From: CAXBCP01 sp047638395
GTDB lineage: Bacteria > Pseudomonadota > Alphaproteobacteria > MPNO01 > UBA830
Direction of reading: 5' to 3'
DNA length: 64,000 nucleotides
Assembly: GCA_047638395.1 (NCBI GenBank)
Contig: JBLIMV010000001.1
Coordinates: 124,001 to 188,000, forward strand
In this document: in pieces, positions 1-8,129 of the stretch
How the letters are laid out: the number at the start of each line of letters is the position of its first letter
Numbering within the stretch: position 1 is the stretch's first letter
Notes under the pieces: generated by a model
What the model saw: the letters and a program-made list of their open reading frames with translations, nothing else
Database searches by the model: none
Told to the model about the DNA's origin: nothing
Made by a program: the position numbers and the translations under genes

Positions 1-66
1 TCCGGCCTCGAGGTAATGGGTGTTGATCCCGTCTACCTCGACGAAATGCGATTGTATATCCGTCAT
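1..66 (-). CDS. Alpha/beta hydrolase, N-terminal fragment (cut by window start)
   Basis: Only the first 22 codons are inside the window. They read MTDIQSHFVEVDGINTHY followed by LEAG, the usual opening beta strands of alpha/beta-fold hydrolases (the oxyanion HG motif would follow outside). The ATG lies 3 bases past the stop of the upstream LLM gene, so this is the fourth gene of the same minus-strand operon. It may be a partner or paralogue of the hydrolase at 2609-3361. The family call rests on a short N-terminus only. Confidence 0.6.
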   Translation of the reverse strand, partial: MTDIQSHFVEVDGINTHYLEAG

Positions 67-69
67 CTG

Positions 70-1314
70 TTACCTCACAAAATCGACTGACAGGTCGGTG
101 ATGTCCGCATGGTCCTGGTCCGGCATTGCCTTGCGCTTTTCCATGATCTCGTCCGGATTCCAGGTCGCGGCCAGTTCACGCAGACGCGGATAGACCTCGT
201 CTGCATAGAGCTTCATCGACCGGAGCGTGTCATCCTTGGGCAGATGACCGGCCTGGCCCATCATCAGCATGTGGCCGAAGCCGCCGGAATATTCCCAGAA
301 CGCCTTGATCTGCTCGTAAACCTGATCGGGCGTGCCGGCAAACACGTTGCCGCGGCGCATGTGTTCTTTCAGGTCGGTGCTGTAGGCCGCACCCGTGCCG
401 GAGATATGCGCCCCCTTCATGATACCCGCGGCAACATGCGGCGGATGATAGCCGGGCGGGTTCTTCCACGGTTCCGAGACCTTATTGGCCTGCATGTACC
501 ACATCAGCTCGTTCGCGCCTTTTTCAGCGGCTTTCTCATCGTCGCCGACATAGACCAGCCCGCAATAGGCCAGCCGGTCGAGCGGCGCGTGGGTGCCATG
601 ATGCTTCAGATAGTTTTCACGGTACGCATCGAAGATCGGCCGGACTTTTGCATATCCTGCGAGGAAGATTGCCGCCACATGTTTGTGCTTTGCCACCGGG
701 TCGGTGCTGCTGGCGCCGCCGGTTGTGATCCACACCGGCGGGTGCGGGTCCTGGTAGGGGCGCGGCCAGATATTGACCTGACGGTGGTGGTAATATTTGC
801 CTTCGAAATTGAACGGCCCGTCATGGGTGGTCCATGCCTTCATGATCAGGTCATGCGATTCCCACAGCCGTTCCGAGCCCTTATAGGGCAGGATATTCGC
901 CGCGGCCGCTTCATACGGCACACTGCGCACGAAACCGCATTCGAGCCGGCCCTTGGAGATCACGTCGATCAGCGCCATTTCCTCGGCGACGCGGACCGGC
1001 TGGTTCCGGTTGGGCAGTGGGTTGCCAAGGATCAGCAGCCGCGCGTCTTTCGTCTGGCGCGCCAGGATACCGAGCATGATCGGTGCGGCGGGTATCATGC
1101 AGGTCGCCGTCTGGTGATGCTCGTTGACCATGATGTCGAGGCCCATTTCATCCGCCGCGCACCATATATCGAGATATTCGTTATACAGCCGGTGGGCGTT
1201 CTCGGGCTCGCAGAGCTGGTTCGGCAGTTCGACGCGGATCGAATCCCATTCATCCTGCGGGGGCAGGTCGGGGTAGCAGTCCTCGGTGAAAAACCAGGTC
1301 CTCATGGTCGTCAT
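70..1314 (-). CDS. LLM class flavin-dependent oxidoreductase (tandem copy 1)
   Basis: 414 residues, normal length for a luciferase-like monooxygenase: a TIM-barrel enzyme using reduced FMN or F420, cytoplasmic, substrate unknown. Seen: NEHHQTATCMIPAAP near residue 65 (the family's EHH region), RVAEEMALIDVISKGRLECG near 108 (the AE-x-D-x-LS-x-GR-like segment) and the late GTPDQVYEQI segment. It is very similar throughout to the gene at 1361-2590, so the two arose by tandem duplication. A start at 1305 (MRTWFFTEDCYPDLP) would match the start of the paralogue better. It belongs to an operon running hydrolase, LLM, LLM, hydrolase. Confidence 0.9.
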   Translation of the reverse strand: MTTMRTWFFTEDCYPDLPPQDEWDSIRVELPNQLCEPENAHRLYNEYLDIWCAADEMGLDIMVNEHHQTATCMIPAAPIMLGILARQTKDARLLILGNPLPNRNQPVRVAEEMALIDVISKGRLECGFVRSVPYEAAAANILPYKGSERLWESHDLIMKAWTTHDGPFNFEGKYYHHRQVNIWPRPYQDPHPPVWITTGGASSTDPVAKHKHVAAIFLAGYAKVRPIFDAYRENYLKHHGTHAPLDRLAYCGLVYVGDDEKAAEKGANELMWYMQANKVSEPWKNPPGYHPPHVAAGIMKGAHISGTGAAYSTDLKEHMRRGNVFAGTPDQVYEQIKAFWEYSGGFGHMLMMGQAGHLPKDDTLRSMKLYADEVYPRLRELAATWNPDEIMEKRKAMPDQDHADITDLSVDFVR

Positions 1315-1360
1315 ATGCGTGGTTCCGTTCGTTTGGCAGGTGCGTGAGAGGTAAGTTGGA

Positions 1361-2590
1361 CTAGCGGACGAATTCGACTCCGAAATTGCCGAGATCGACG
1401 CCGTCCTTGATCGGCATTGCCTTGCTTTTTTCCCACAGCTCTGCGGGATCGGCGTTCTTTGCCAGTTCGATCAGGCGGGGCTCAACCTCGCTTTTATAGA
1501 GCTTCATCGATTTCAGCGCATCGGCATCCGACAGGAACCCGGCCTGGCCCATCATCAAAAGGTGGCCGAAGCCGCCGGAATATTCCCAGAATGCCTTGAT
1601 CTGTTCGAACACCTGGTCCGGCGTGCCGGCAAACACGTTGCCGCGCGCCATCTGGTTCTCGAGCGTCGGGTTGGTGGGCACGCCCGATCCGGTCACACCT
1701 TTCATGACCTGTGCCGATACGGCGGGCGGGTGATAGCCGGGCGGGTTGCTCCATTCCGGCGGTACCTTGTTGGCTTCCATGTACCACAGCAGCTTGCGCG
1801 CACCTTCTTCGGCTTCCCGATCATTCTCGCCGATATAGCACAGCCCGAGATAGGCAAGCCGGTCGAGCGGCGCGTGTTCGTTATGCGCGTCGAGATAGGC
1901 CTGACGATAGCCGTCGAATACGCTGCGAATTCTGGGATATCCCGCCAGGAACACGGCGCCGACATGTTTGTGCTGTGCCACGGGCACGGCTGAGCCGGCG
2001 CTGCCCATGGTGATCCACACCGGCGGGTGCGGCTGCTGGTAGGGGCGCGGCCAGATATTGACCTGACGGTGGTGGTAATACTTGCCTTCGAAATTGAACG
2101 GCCCGTCATGGGTGGTCCATGCTTTCATGATCAGGTCATGCGCTTCCCACATCCGCTCCGAGCCCTTATAGGGCAGGATGTTCGCGGCGGCCGCTTCATA
2201 CGGCACACTGCGCACGAAACCGCATTCGACGCGGCCCTTCGAGATCACATCGACGAGCGCCATTTCCTCGGCGACACGGACCGGCTGGTTGCGGTTCGGC
2301 AGCGGGTTGCCGAGAATCAGCAGGCGGGATTTTGATGTCTGGCGGGCGAGAATGCCGAGCATGATCGGGGCTGCCGGAACCATACAGGTCGCCGTCTGGT
2401 GATGCTCATTGAGCATGATACCAAGGCCGATTTCATCGCACGCGCACCATAGATCCAGATAGCGGTTATAGAGATCGTGGGCGACTTCGGGTTCGCAGAG
2501 CTCGTTTGGCAGATCGACGCGGATCGACCGATAGGTACTTTCATCGGGCAGGTGCGGATAGCAATCTTCGGTAAACCACCAGGATTTCAT
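1361..2590 (-). CDS. LLM class flavin-dependent oxidoreductase (tandem copy 2)
   Basis: 409 residues, a paralogue of the downstream copy with the same landmarks: start MKSWWFTEDCYPHLP, NEHHQTATCMVPAAP, RVAEEMALVDVISKGRVECG, GTPDQVFEQIKAFWEYSGG. The copies differ most in the middle (substrate loop, residues about 200-300) and at the C-terminus, so they may act on related but different substrates or form a heterodimer as bacterial luciferase does; the latter is inference. The gene lies 18 bases after the hydrolase at 2609-3361 and 46 bases before copy 1. Confidence 0.9.
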   Translation of the reverse strand: MKSWWFTEDCYPHLPDESTYRSIRVDLPNELCEPEVAHDLYNRYLDLWCACDEIGLGIMLNEHHQTATCMVPAAPIMLGILARQTSKSRLLILGNPLPNRNQPVRVAEEMALVDVISKGRVECGFVRSVPYEAAAANILPYKGSERMWEAHDLIMKAWTTHDGPFNFEGKYYHHRQVNIWPRPYQQPHPPVWITMGSAGSAVPVAQHKHVGAVFLAGYPRIRSVFDGYRQAYLDAHNEHAPLDRLAYLGLCYIGENDREAEEGARKLLWYMEANKVPPEWSNPPGYHPPAVSAQVMKGVTGSGVPTNPTLENQMARGNVFAGTPDQVFEQIKAFWEYSGGFGHLLMMGQAGFLSDADALKSMKLYKSEVEPRLIELAKNADPAELWEKSKAMPIKDGVDLGNFGVEFVR

Positions 2591-2608
2591 CGTGTCGCTC
2601 CCTATTTT

Positions 2609-3361
2609 TTAGCCTGTGAACTTGAACACCGCGTCGACAAAGGCATCGGGCTGTTCTGCCTGCGGTGAATGTCCGGCTTTTTCAATGACGGTCATGGTCG
2701 CGCCGTCAATCAGCTTGCAGTATTTCCGGCCGTAATCGACGGTGACGATTCCGTCGCTTTCGCCCCAGATAAAGTGGGTCGGCATTTTAATCCGGTGCAG
2801 CCGGTGCGGCAGCTTCGGATTGTGCATGTACGGATCCCACGTATAGACGCCAAGCGCGATCCGGTTTCCTGCCATCATCTGAAGTTGTTCATCGGGCAGG
2901 TCGGCGGGGCGCGGCGCGGCCGATGCATCATGGAACATCAGTTCGGCCAGTTTCTCGCCGGGCAGGGCAAAGACATCGGCGATATCGCGGTCTTCGCGTC
3001 CGCCGGTTTTGACGCCGACGGGGTCGACCAGGATCATTTTCGACAGCCGTGTCGAATTCATCGTCGCCAGCTCGACCGCCGTCCAGCCGCCCATCGAAAA
3101 GCCCATCAGGATGACGTCGTTGAGATCCAGCTCGTCGAGCAGGTCGAGATAAAGGAACACCAGGTCGTCGACCCGGTTGAAATGATCGGGGATCTTGCTC
3201 CCCCCGAAACCCGGATGGGTCGGCGCGATGACCTCAAATTTTTCGGCGAGCTTGTCGGCAAAGGGCATGGCCGCAATCGGTCCGCCGCCGCCATGCAGCA
3301 GCAGAAGTGGTTGGCCCGAGCCCTTGCGAACGACGTCGATTTCCTGTCCCTGCAGTTTCAT
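2609..3361 (-). CDS. Alpha/beta hydrolase
   Basis: 250 residues, a full-length single-domain alpha/beta hydrolase. Seen: oxyanion segment LLLHGGGGP near residue 22, nucleophile elbow GFSMGG with Ser89, a late HFIWGESDGIV carrying the likely acid Asp, and EKAGHSPQ with the catalytic His. Cytoplasmic, no signal peptide. Likely acts on an ester, lactone or C-C bond product of the adjacent LLM oxidoreductases; this pairing is inferred from operon position. A GGGAAGAAC ribosome site lies upstream of the ATG. Confidence 0.88.
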   Translation of the reverse strand: MKLQGQEIDVVRKGSGQPLLLLHGGGGPIAAMPFADKLAEKFEVIAPTHPGFGGSKIPDHFNRVDDLVFLYLDLLDELDLNDVILMGFSMGGWTAVELATMNSTRLSKMILVDPVGVKTGGREDRDIADVFALPGEKLAELMFHDASAAPRPADLPDEQLQMMAGNRIALGVYTWDPYMHNPKLPHRLHRIKMPTHFIWGESDGIVTVDYGRKYCKLIDGATMTVIEKAGHSPQAEQPDAFVDAVFKFTG

Positions 3362-3421
3362 TGCTTTTGTTCTTCCCTATCGCGGTATTTTTGACGCTGG
3401 TCCAAATTACTTCGGAACCTA

Positions 3422-3441
3422 ATGGATATTAGATTATCCAT
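3422..3441. promoter_or_regulatory. Inverted repeat, candidate operator
   Basis: ATGGATA, 6 bases, TATCCAT: a perfect 7-bp inverted repeat about 60 bases upstream of the hydrolase start at 3361, within the 190-base gap between the CoA ligase and the hydrolase-LLM operon. The size suits a dimeric repressor site. No regulator gene lies next to it. Confidence 0.4.
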
Positions 3442-3552
3442 GCCGTGTGGCTGTGACAAGCCGCCGGAGACGGTATCCGGGTAGTCATTTTTGCATACAT
3501 GACCGTGACGCCCAGAGCATCGTGGGGCCCAGAGCACCGTAGGGCGCGCGTG

Positions 3553-5193
3553 TCAGGGCAGAATGCGTCCGTCCAGATAGGCATCCCGCAGAATCGGTTT
3601 CTGCACCTTGCCCGACGGCGTTTTGGGGATGTTGGCAACGAACACAATTTCGCGCGGCCGTTTATAGCGGGCGAGCTGTTCGGTGCAGAACGAAAGCAGC
3701 GTGTCTGTATCGGCGGACTGGCCTTCGCGCAGGACGATATAAGCGATCAGCGCCTCACCCCAGCGCTCGTCCGGCACACCGAAGGCGGTACATTCCAGCA
3801 CGGCGGGGTGTTCCTCGAACGTGATTTCGATCTCGCGCGGATACACATTGATGCCGCCCGACACGATCATTTCCTTTGAGCGGCCGACCAGCGTGATAAA
3901 GCCGTCTTCGTCGGCAATGGCAAGATCGCCGGACCATCCCCAGCCGTCGCGGAAATAGGCGGCGGTCTCCACCTCGTTTTCAAAATACCCTTCCATCATG
4001 AAGGGGCCCCGGCTGATCAGCTCGCCGATGGTGCCCGGCGGGACCTGGTTGCCGTTCTCATCGGCGATGCGCAGATCGACGCCGGTCGCGGCGCGGCCGA
4101 TCGATCCCCGGTGGGCTTCGGCCTCCCACGGCCGCAGGATGGTCAGCACACCGGTTTCGGACTGTCCGTAATGGTCCGTGTAATCGCAATGCGGCAGGGC
4201 TGCGCGGCATTCGGCGATCAGGCCTTCAGGGGTCAACGCGCCACCGGCACCGATATTCTTCAGGGCGATGAGCCGGTTTGGATCGAATGCGGGAGATCGG
4301 ATCAGGTCGCGCGCCTGGACCGGGACCATAAACACCGATGAGATCCCATGGCGTTCGGCCTGGTCGATAAAGTTTTCCGCATCCCATTTCCGGAAGATCA
4401 CGGCGGTACAGCCGGCCAGCATGGTCGCCTGATACCAGATCATCAGGCCGACGGCGTGGAACATCGGTGTCAGGATGCCGGCGACGTCTTCACCGGTGAC
4501 CCGGTGTTCGAGCGCCGTCGTCCAGGCCGACACGAACCGCGCGGTATGGCTGACCAGAGCGCCTTTGGGCTCTCCCGTGGTGCCACCGGTAAAGGTCATC
4601 GCAACGGGATCGGCCGGGTCGATCTCGATTGCCGGATCGGTGGCGGGAAAACCGCTGATGGCGGTGTCGAAATCCGCCCCCGAAGTCCCCGCCGTATTCC
4701 CGGGCTTGCCATCTTCGCTCACCACGATCACGCGCTCGACCGATGTCAGCCGGTCGCGCACCGCGTCGATCTTGTCGGCGACGGCGGCATCGATCACGAG
4801 CACACGCGGCCGGGTCCGCTCGATGATCCGGGCGATTTCCGGGCCGGCATACATCGGGGATATATGCACCAGCACGCTGCCGGCGCGCGCGTTGCCAAAA
4901 TGGGTGATGCAGTATTCCGGCGAGTTGAACAACACGGTGGCGATCCGGTCGCCCTTTGTGATGCGTGCGTCGAGCAGCAGATGCGCGAACCGGTTTGCCG
5001 CCGCGTCATATTCTGCGAAGTCTATCTGCCGGTCTCCAGCGATCATGGCGGTCTTGCGCGGGTCGCGCTGCGCTGCCAGCCGAAGAATGTCTCCCAATCT
5101 CACGGAATGCCCCGCCCGATCCTGTTGTCCGGTATTGTTGCCCGGTATTGTTGACCGATCAACAATATGCCGTTCCTGCGCGGGCGCGTCCAT
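3553..5193 (-). CDS. AMP-dependent acyl-CoA synthetase/ligase
   Basis: 546 residues from the ATG at 5193. Adenylates a carboxylic acid and transfers it to CoA. Seen: P-loop-like MTFTGGTTGEPKGALVSH (A3), YGQSETG (A5), RDGWGWSGDLAIADEDGFI (A7), VGRSKEMIVSGGINVYPREIE (A8) and the C-terminal PKTPSGKVQKPILR with the catalytic Lys (A10). Resembles FadD/CaiC-type ligases; substrate unknown. The start is uncertain: a GTG at 5103 (VRLGDILRLAAQRDP, 516 residues) matches the usual family start, and the extra N-terminus is encoded by operator-like repeats, so the shorter form may be right. Divergent from the dienelactone hydrolase. Confidence 0.9.
   Translation of the reverse strand: MDAPAQERHIVDRSTIPGNNTGQQDRAGHSVRLGDILRLAAQRDPRKTAMIAGDRQIDFAEYDAAANRFAHLLLDARITKGDRIATVLFNSPEYCITHFGNARAGSVLVHISPMYAGPEIARIIERTRPRVLVIDAAVADKIDAVRDRLTSVERVIVVSEDGKPGNTAGTSGADFDTAISGFPATDPAIEIDPADPVAMTFTGGTTGEPKGALVSHTARFVSAWTTALEHRVTGEDVAGILTPMFHAVGLMIWYQATMLAGCTAVIFRKWDAENFIDQAERHGISSVFMVPVQARDLIRSPAFDPNRLIALKNIGAGGALTPEGLIAECRAALPHCDYTDHYGQSETGVLTILRPWEAEAHRGSIGRAATGVDLRIADENGNQVPPGTIGELISRGPFMMEGYFENEVETAAYFRDGWGWSGDLAIADEDGFITLVGRSKEMIVSGGINVYPREIEITFEEHPAVLECTAFGVPDERWGEALIAYIVLREGQSADTDTLLSFCTEQLARYKRPREIVFVANIPKTPSGKVQKPILRDAYLDGRILP
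5130..5167. promoter_or_regulatory. Direct repeat plus 9-4-9 inverted repeat, candidate operator
   Basis: TATTGTTGA, CCGA, TCAACAATA is a perfect 9-bp inverted repeat at 5146-5167. The left arm is repeated as CGGTATTGTTG just before it (5130-5140). It sits between the divergent CoA ligase and dienelactone hydrolase genes, 43 bases from the ligase GTG at 5103 and 124 bases from the hydrolase ATG, as expected for a shared operator. It overlaps the ligase coding region only if the ATG at 5193 is used. Confidence 0.45.
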
Positions 5194-5290
5194 ATCGCTC
5201 TTGATATATCGCTCGGGGCATATTGCTGTTGGACCGGGCTGCGCCGGCCCCCTAAATTCCCTGGAATATAAATATAAGGAGAAACCTGAA

Positions 5291-5998
5291 ATGCCTTCAA
5301 ATGCCCGCTGGGAAAATCTGACCGTTGATGGTGTCGGCATGGATGTCTTTGTCGATGAGCCCACCTCGCCCGGACCGCATCCAGCGATCGTCGTGGCGCA
5401 TCACCGGGCCGGCAACGATGCCGCGACCACTAAATTCGTTCAGGATCTGGCCGGCAACGGCTATGTCGCGGCGACCCCGCATCTGCATCATCGCCGCCCC
5501 GACGGCGAAGACACGCGCGAATCCATCGCCAATCTCGACGACAATCAGATCGTTGCCGATCTCAATGCCACGGTCGATATGCTGAAAGCCATGGACTCGG
5601 TCGATAACGACCGCATGGCGATCGCGGGCCACTGCATGGGCGGGCGCGTCTCGTTCCTCGGCGCCGCCTCGATAGAGGCGTTCAAGTGCAACGTCGCCTA
5701 TTACAGCGGCAACATGTTCAAGGCGATGGGAACCGGCGATGCGCCGCCCTTCGACAAGCTGGGTAATCTGCGCGGCCCGGCCATCGGCTTCTTCGGAGGG
5801 GACGACGTAAACCCGTCACCCGACGATGTCGCGAAGATCGACGCAAAGCTCACCGAGCTTGGCATCGTCCACGAATTCCATTCATACGAAGGCGCCGGTC
5901 ACGCGTTCCAGAATTTTCACAACCCGCAGGGCTATCGCGCCGCGGCGACCGCGGATTCGTTCGCGAAGATGATCGCGTGGCTGGGGAAGAATTTGTAG
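5291..5998 (+). CDS. Dienelactone hydrolase family protein
   Basis: 235 residues, the normal length for the family, which opens dienelactones in chloroaromatic degradation and related esters. Seen: nucleophile elbow GHCMGG with Cys115 (Cys, not Ser, is typical of dienelactone hydrolases), FFGGDDVNPSPDD with the acid, and GAGHAF with the catalytic His. The ATG is preceded by AAGGAGA at the right distance; the open frame extends upstream but those codons overlap the ligase promoter. Cytoplasmic. Divergent from the CoA ligase and perhaps co-regulated with it. Confidence 0.9.
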   Translation: MPSNARWENLTVDGVGMDVFVDEPTSPGPHPAIVVAHHRAGNDAATTKFVQDLAGNGYVAATPHLHHRRPDGEDTRESIANLDDNQIVADLNATVDMLKAMDSVDNDRMAIAGHCMGGRVSFLGAASIEAFKCNVAYYSGNMFKAMGTGDAPPFDKLGNLRGPAIGFFGGDDVNPSPDDVAKIDAKLTELGIVHEFHSYEGAGHAFQNFHNPQGYRAAATADSFAKMIAWLGKNL

Positions 5999-6023
5999 GG
6001 GAGCGGCTTTATTTAGCACCGAT

Positions 6024-6102
6024 TGTCATCCCGGCCTCGTGCCGGGATCCAGGCGGTGGTTGCGCTTGCAAGACTGGACCCCGGGACAGGCCCGGGGTGA
6101 CA
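6024..6102. repeat. Intergenic CCCGG hairpin repeat, family A copy 1
   Basis: Starts TGTCATCCCGGCCTCGTGCC and ends with the inverse CCCGGGACAGGCCCGGGGTG. Two GC-rich hairpins face each other, with GGATCCAG/CTGGACC at the inner edges. Same layout as the copies near 9181, 34876, 35274, 47952 and 53649. REP/BIME-like; no coding capacity. Confidence 0.75.
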
Positions 6103-6129
6103 GCTGTGGTGTTTCAGGCGACGTGAAAA

Positions 6130-7089
6130 CTAACCCGCGCTGCACGCCCCGCCGCCGAGGACGCAGAACTTGGCGCAGTGGGGGTGGTTCAGCGGCACGT
6201 CTGCGGCAGCTTCGGCCAGGGTTTCCCCCATCTCGAAGCGCTCGTCATAGGGCAACAGGGTGCACGGCACGACCACCGGTTTATCGGCGCCGCGGCGTTT
6301 GACCACCATGCGCGATGACGCACACATCATCGCATCGGGCGACACATCCAGGATGCCCCAGCACGCGGTGGTAATTTCCGGCACGTCGGCCATTTCGTCC
6401 ATTTCGGGGAACAGCACCAGGTCGACCGGGTTCTGCGGATCGATCGCCAGACCGTTATCTGCGAACATCGTACCGTAACCGCCCCGGAGTTCTGCCTCGG
6501 TCTCGTCCCAGAACGTGCGGCCCGCAATGTTAATGTTGAAGCCGTTCCCGGACAGCCATTTCAGACCGTCCACGGTCGGTTGCCACGACCGGGGGCCGCG
6601 TTCCTTTTCGTGATGGGCGATGTCGTAATGATCGACCGATACACGCAGCACCAGCTGGTCGCCGTATTTTTCGCGCAGAGCCAAAAGACCGTCCTGCACC
6701 TTGGCCATCGGGCGCATCGCGTTGGTCAGGACAAGGGCCCGAAATCCGCGCGACAGGGTGAGATCGAGGATGTCGATCATGTCCGGGTTCATGAACGGCT
6801 CGCCGCCGGTAAACCCGATTTCCTCGGTGCCCAGACCGTCGGCTGCGATTTCATCCAGGTAGGTGCCGACCTCATCGGTGGTGATATAGACCAGCCGGTC
6901 ATTGGTCGGGCTGGATTCGATATAGCAGTTCACGCAGGTCAGATTGCACAGCGTGCCCGTATTGATCCAAAGCGTATTCAGGGCCCTGAGTGCCACGGAC
7001 GCCCGCGCTTCGCCGCCGGCGGTGAGGCGCGGATCGCGAAATTTCGATGTGTCGATGGGCGCGACCGTGCTTGGCGCGGCAATATCCAT
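6130..7089 (-). CDS. Radical SAM protein with C-terminal SPASM-like cysteines
   Basis: 319 residues from the ATG at 7089; the frame is open further upstream but that part is non-coding in character. The radical SAM site is C48-x3-C52-x2-C55 (GTLCNLTCVNCYIESS), followed by GFTGGEPFMNPD, the SAM-binding GGEP motif. The C-terminal third holds many cysteines (CWGIL, MMCASS, VPCTLLPYDERF, HCAKFCVLGGGACSAG) that could bind an auxiliary Fe-S cluster as in SPASM proteins. Such enzymes often modify peptides, but no precursor peptide is visible nearby. Substrate unknown. Divergent from the peroxiredoxin. Confidence 0.85.
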   Translation of the reverse strand: MDIAAPSTVAPIDTSKFRDPRLTAGGEARASVALRALNTLWINTGTLCNLTCVNCYIESSPTNDRLVYITTDEVGTYLDEIAADGLGTEEIGFTGGEPFMNPDMIDILDLTLSRGFRALVLTNAMRPMAKVQDGLLALREKYGDQLVLRVSVDHYDIAHHEKERGPRSWQPTVDGLKWLSGNGFNINIAGRTFWDETEAELRGGYGTMFADNGLAIDPQNPVDLVLFPEMDEMADVPEITTACWGILDVSPDAMMCASSRMVVKRRGADKPVVVPCTLLPYDERFEMGETLAEAAADVPLNHPHCAKFCVLGGGACSAG

Positions 7090-7328
7090 AAGTATTTCCC
7101 AGTTTGGCGGACGGGTTCGGCAGCCGGAAGTTGATGTTCTACCTAACATATAGGGCGCGATCCGCACCAATCGGATAAACTTTTCGTCAGGACACAAAGG
7201 TGCTGTCGCACCCGGGACGCACAGGTGTTGTGGCGCCACTGCGTCGTCGCATTCCTTGACAGCCCGCCCGTGCCTGCCTACGTCAGGAACAGGGCAGGGG
7301 ACGGCCCCTAAACCGAAAGGAAACAGAG

Positions 7329-7988
7329 ATGGCAATACGACTAGGCGACATCGCACCAGATTTCGAGGCCCAGACCACGCAGGGACCGATCAAGTTTCAC
7401 GACTGGATCGGCGACAGCTGGGCGATCATCTTCTCTCACCCCAAGGATTTTACACCGGTCTGCACCACCGAGCTCGGCTACATGGCGAAGCTTCAGCCAG
7501 AGTTCGAAAAGCGGAACGTCAAGATCATCGGCCTGTCGGGCGATGGCGTTGAAAACCACGAGGCCTGGGCAAAAGATATCGAGGAGACGCAGGGAACTGC
7601 GCCGAAATATCCGATTATCGGCGATACCGACCTCAAGGTCGCGAAGCTCTATGACATGCTGCCGGCCAGTGCCAGCGGCGATCCCGCCAGCCGGACCCCG
7701 GCGGATAACCAGACTGTTCGCACCGTGTTCGTCATCGGGCCGGACAAGAAGGTGAAGCTGTCGATTTCCTATCCGATGACCACGGGCCGGAATTTCGACG
7801 AGATCCTGCGGGTCGTCGATTCCATGCAGCTGACGGCGCGCCAGCCGGTCGCGACCCCGGTGAACTGGAATGTCGGCGATGATGTGATCATCGTGGCCTC
7901 GGTGTCGAACGAAGACGCGGCGGAAAAGTTCCCAAAGGGCTTTACCGAGCACAAGCCATACCTGCGGACGACCCCCGATCCGAGCTGA
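7329..7988 (+). CDS. 1-Cys peroxiredoxin (Prx6 type)
   Basis: 219 residues, typical of Prx6. Reduces peroxides through a single peroxidatic cysteine, Cys45, in the motif FTPVCTTELGYMAKL. The N-terminal thioredoxin-like fold starts at LGDIAPDFEAQTTQG and the C-terminal extension holds PVATPVNWNVGDDVIIV, characteristic of the 1-Cys subgroup. Cytoplasmic. An AAAGGA ribosome site precedes the ATG and a strong terminator follows the stop, so it is probably monocistronic. Confidence 0.95.
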   Translation: MAIRLGDIAPDFEAQTTQGPIKFHDWIGDSWAIIFSHPKDFTPVCTTELGYMAKLQPEFEKRNVKIIGLSGDGVENHEAWAKDIEETQGTAPKYPIIGDTDLKVAKLYDMLPASASGDPASRTPADNQTVRTVFVIGPDKKVKLSISYPMTTGRNFDEILRVVDSMQLTARQPVATPVNWNVGDDVIIVASVSNEDAAEKFPKGFTEHKPYLRTTPDPS

Positions 7989-8025
7989 CGGCGGTGTTGA
8001 CTGACAGTCTTCAGAGATGAGGATT

Positions 8026-8055
8026 AAAGGGGCGGTCTTCGGGCCGCCCCTTTTT
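8026..8055 (+). terminator. Rho-independent terminator after the peroxiredoxin
   Basis: Stem AAAGGGGCGG / CCGCCCCTTT with an 8-base loop, then a T run. 38 bases past the peroxiredoxin stop. Confidence 0.85.
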
Positions 8056-8129
8056 ATTGGTTCTTCCGGTAAGCAGGGCAAACGCGCTAATCTGAAAAAA
8101 ACATCTGACAATAAAACCGGGGACCGGTC

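Noticed and set aside
4475..5290. Upstream extension of the dienelactone hydrolase frame
   Set aside because: It is antisense to the acyl-CoA ligase; the ATG at 5291 has a good ribosome site and the family-like N-terminus.
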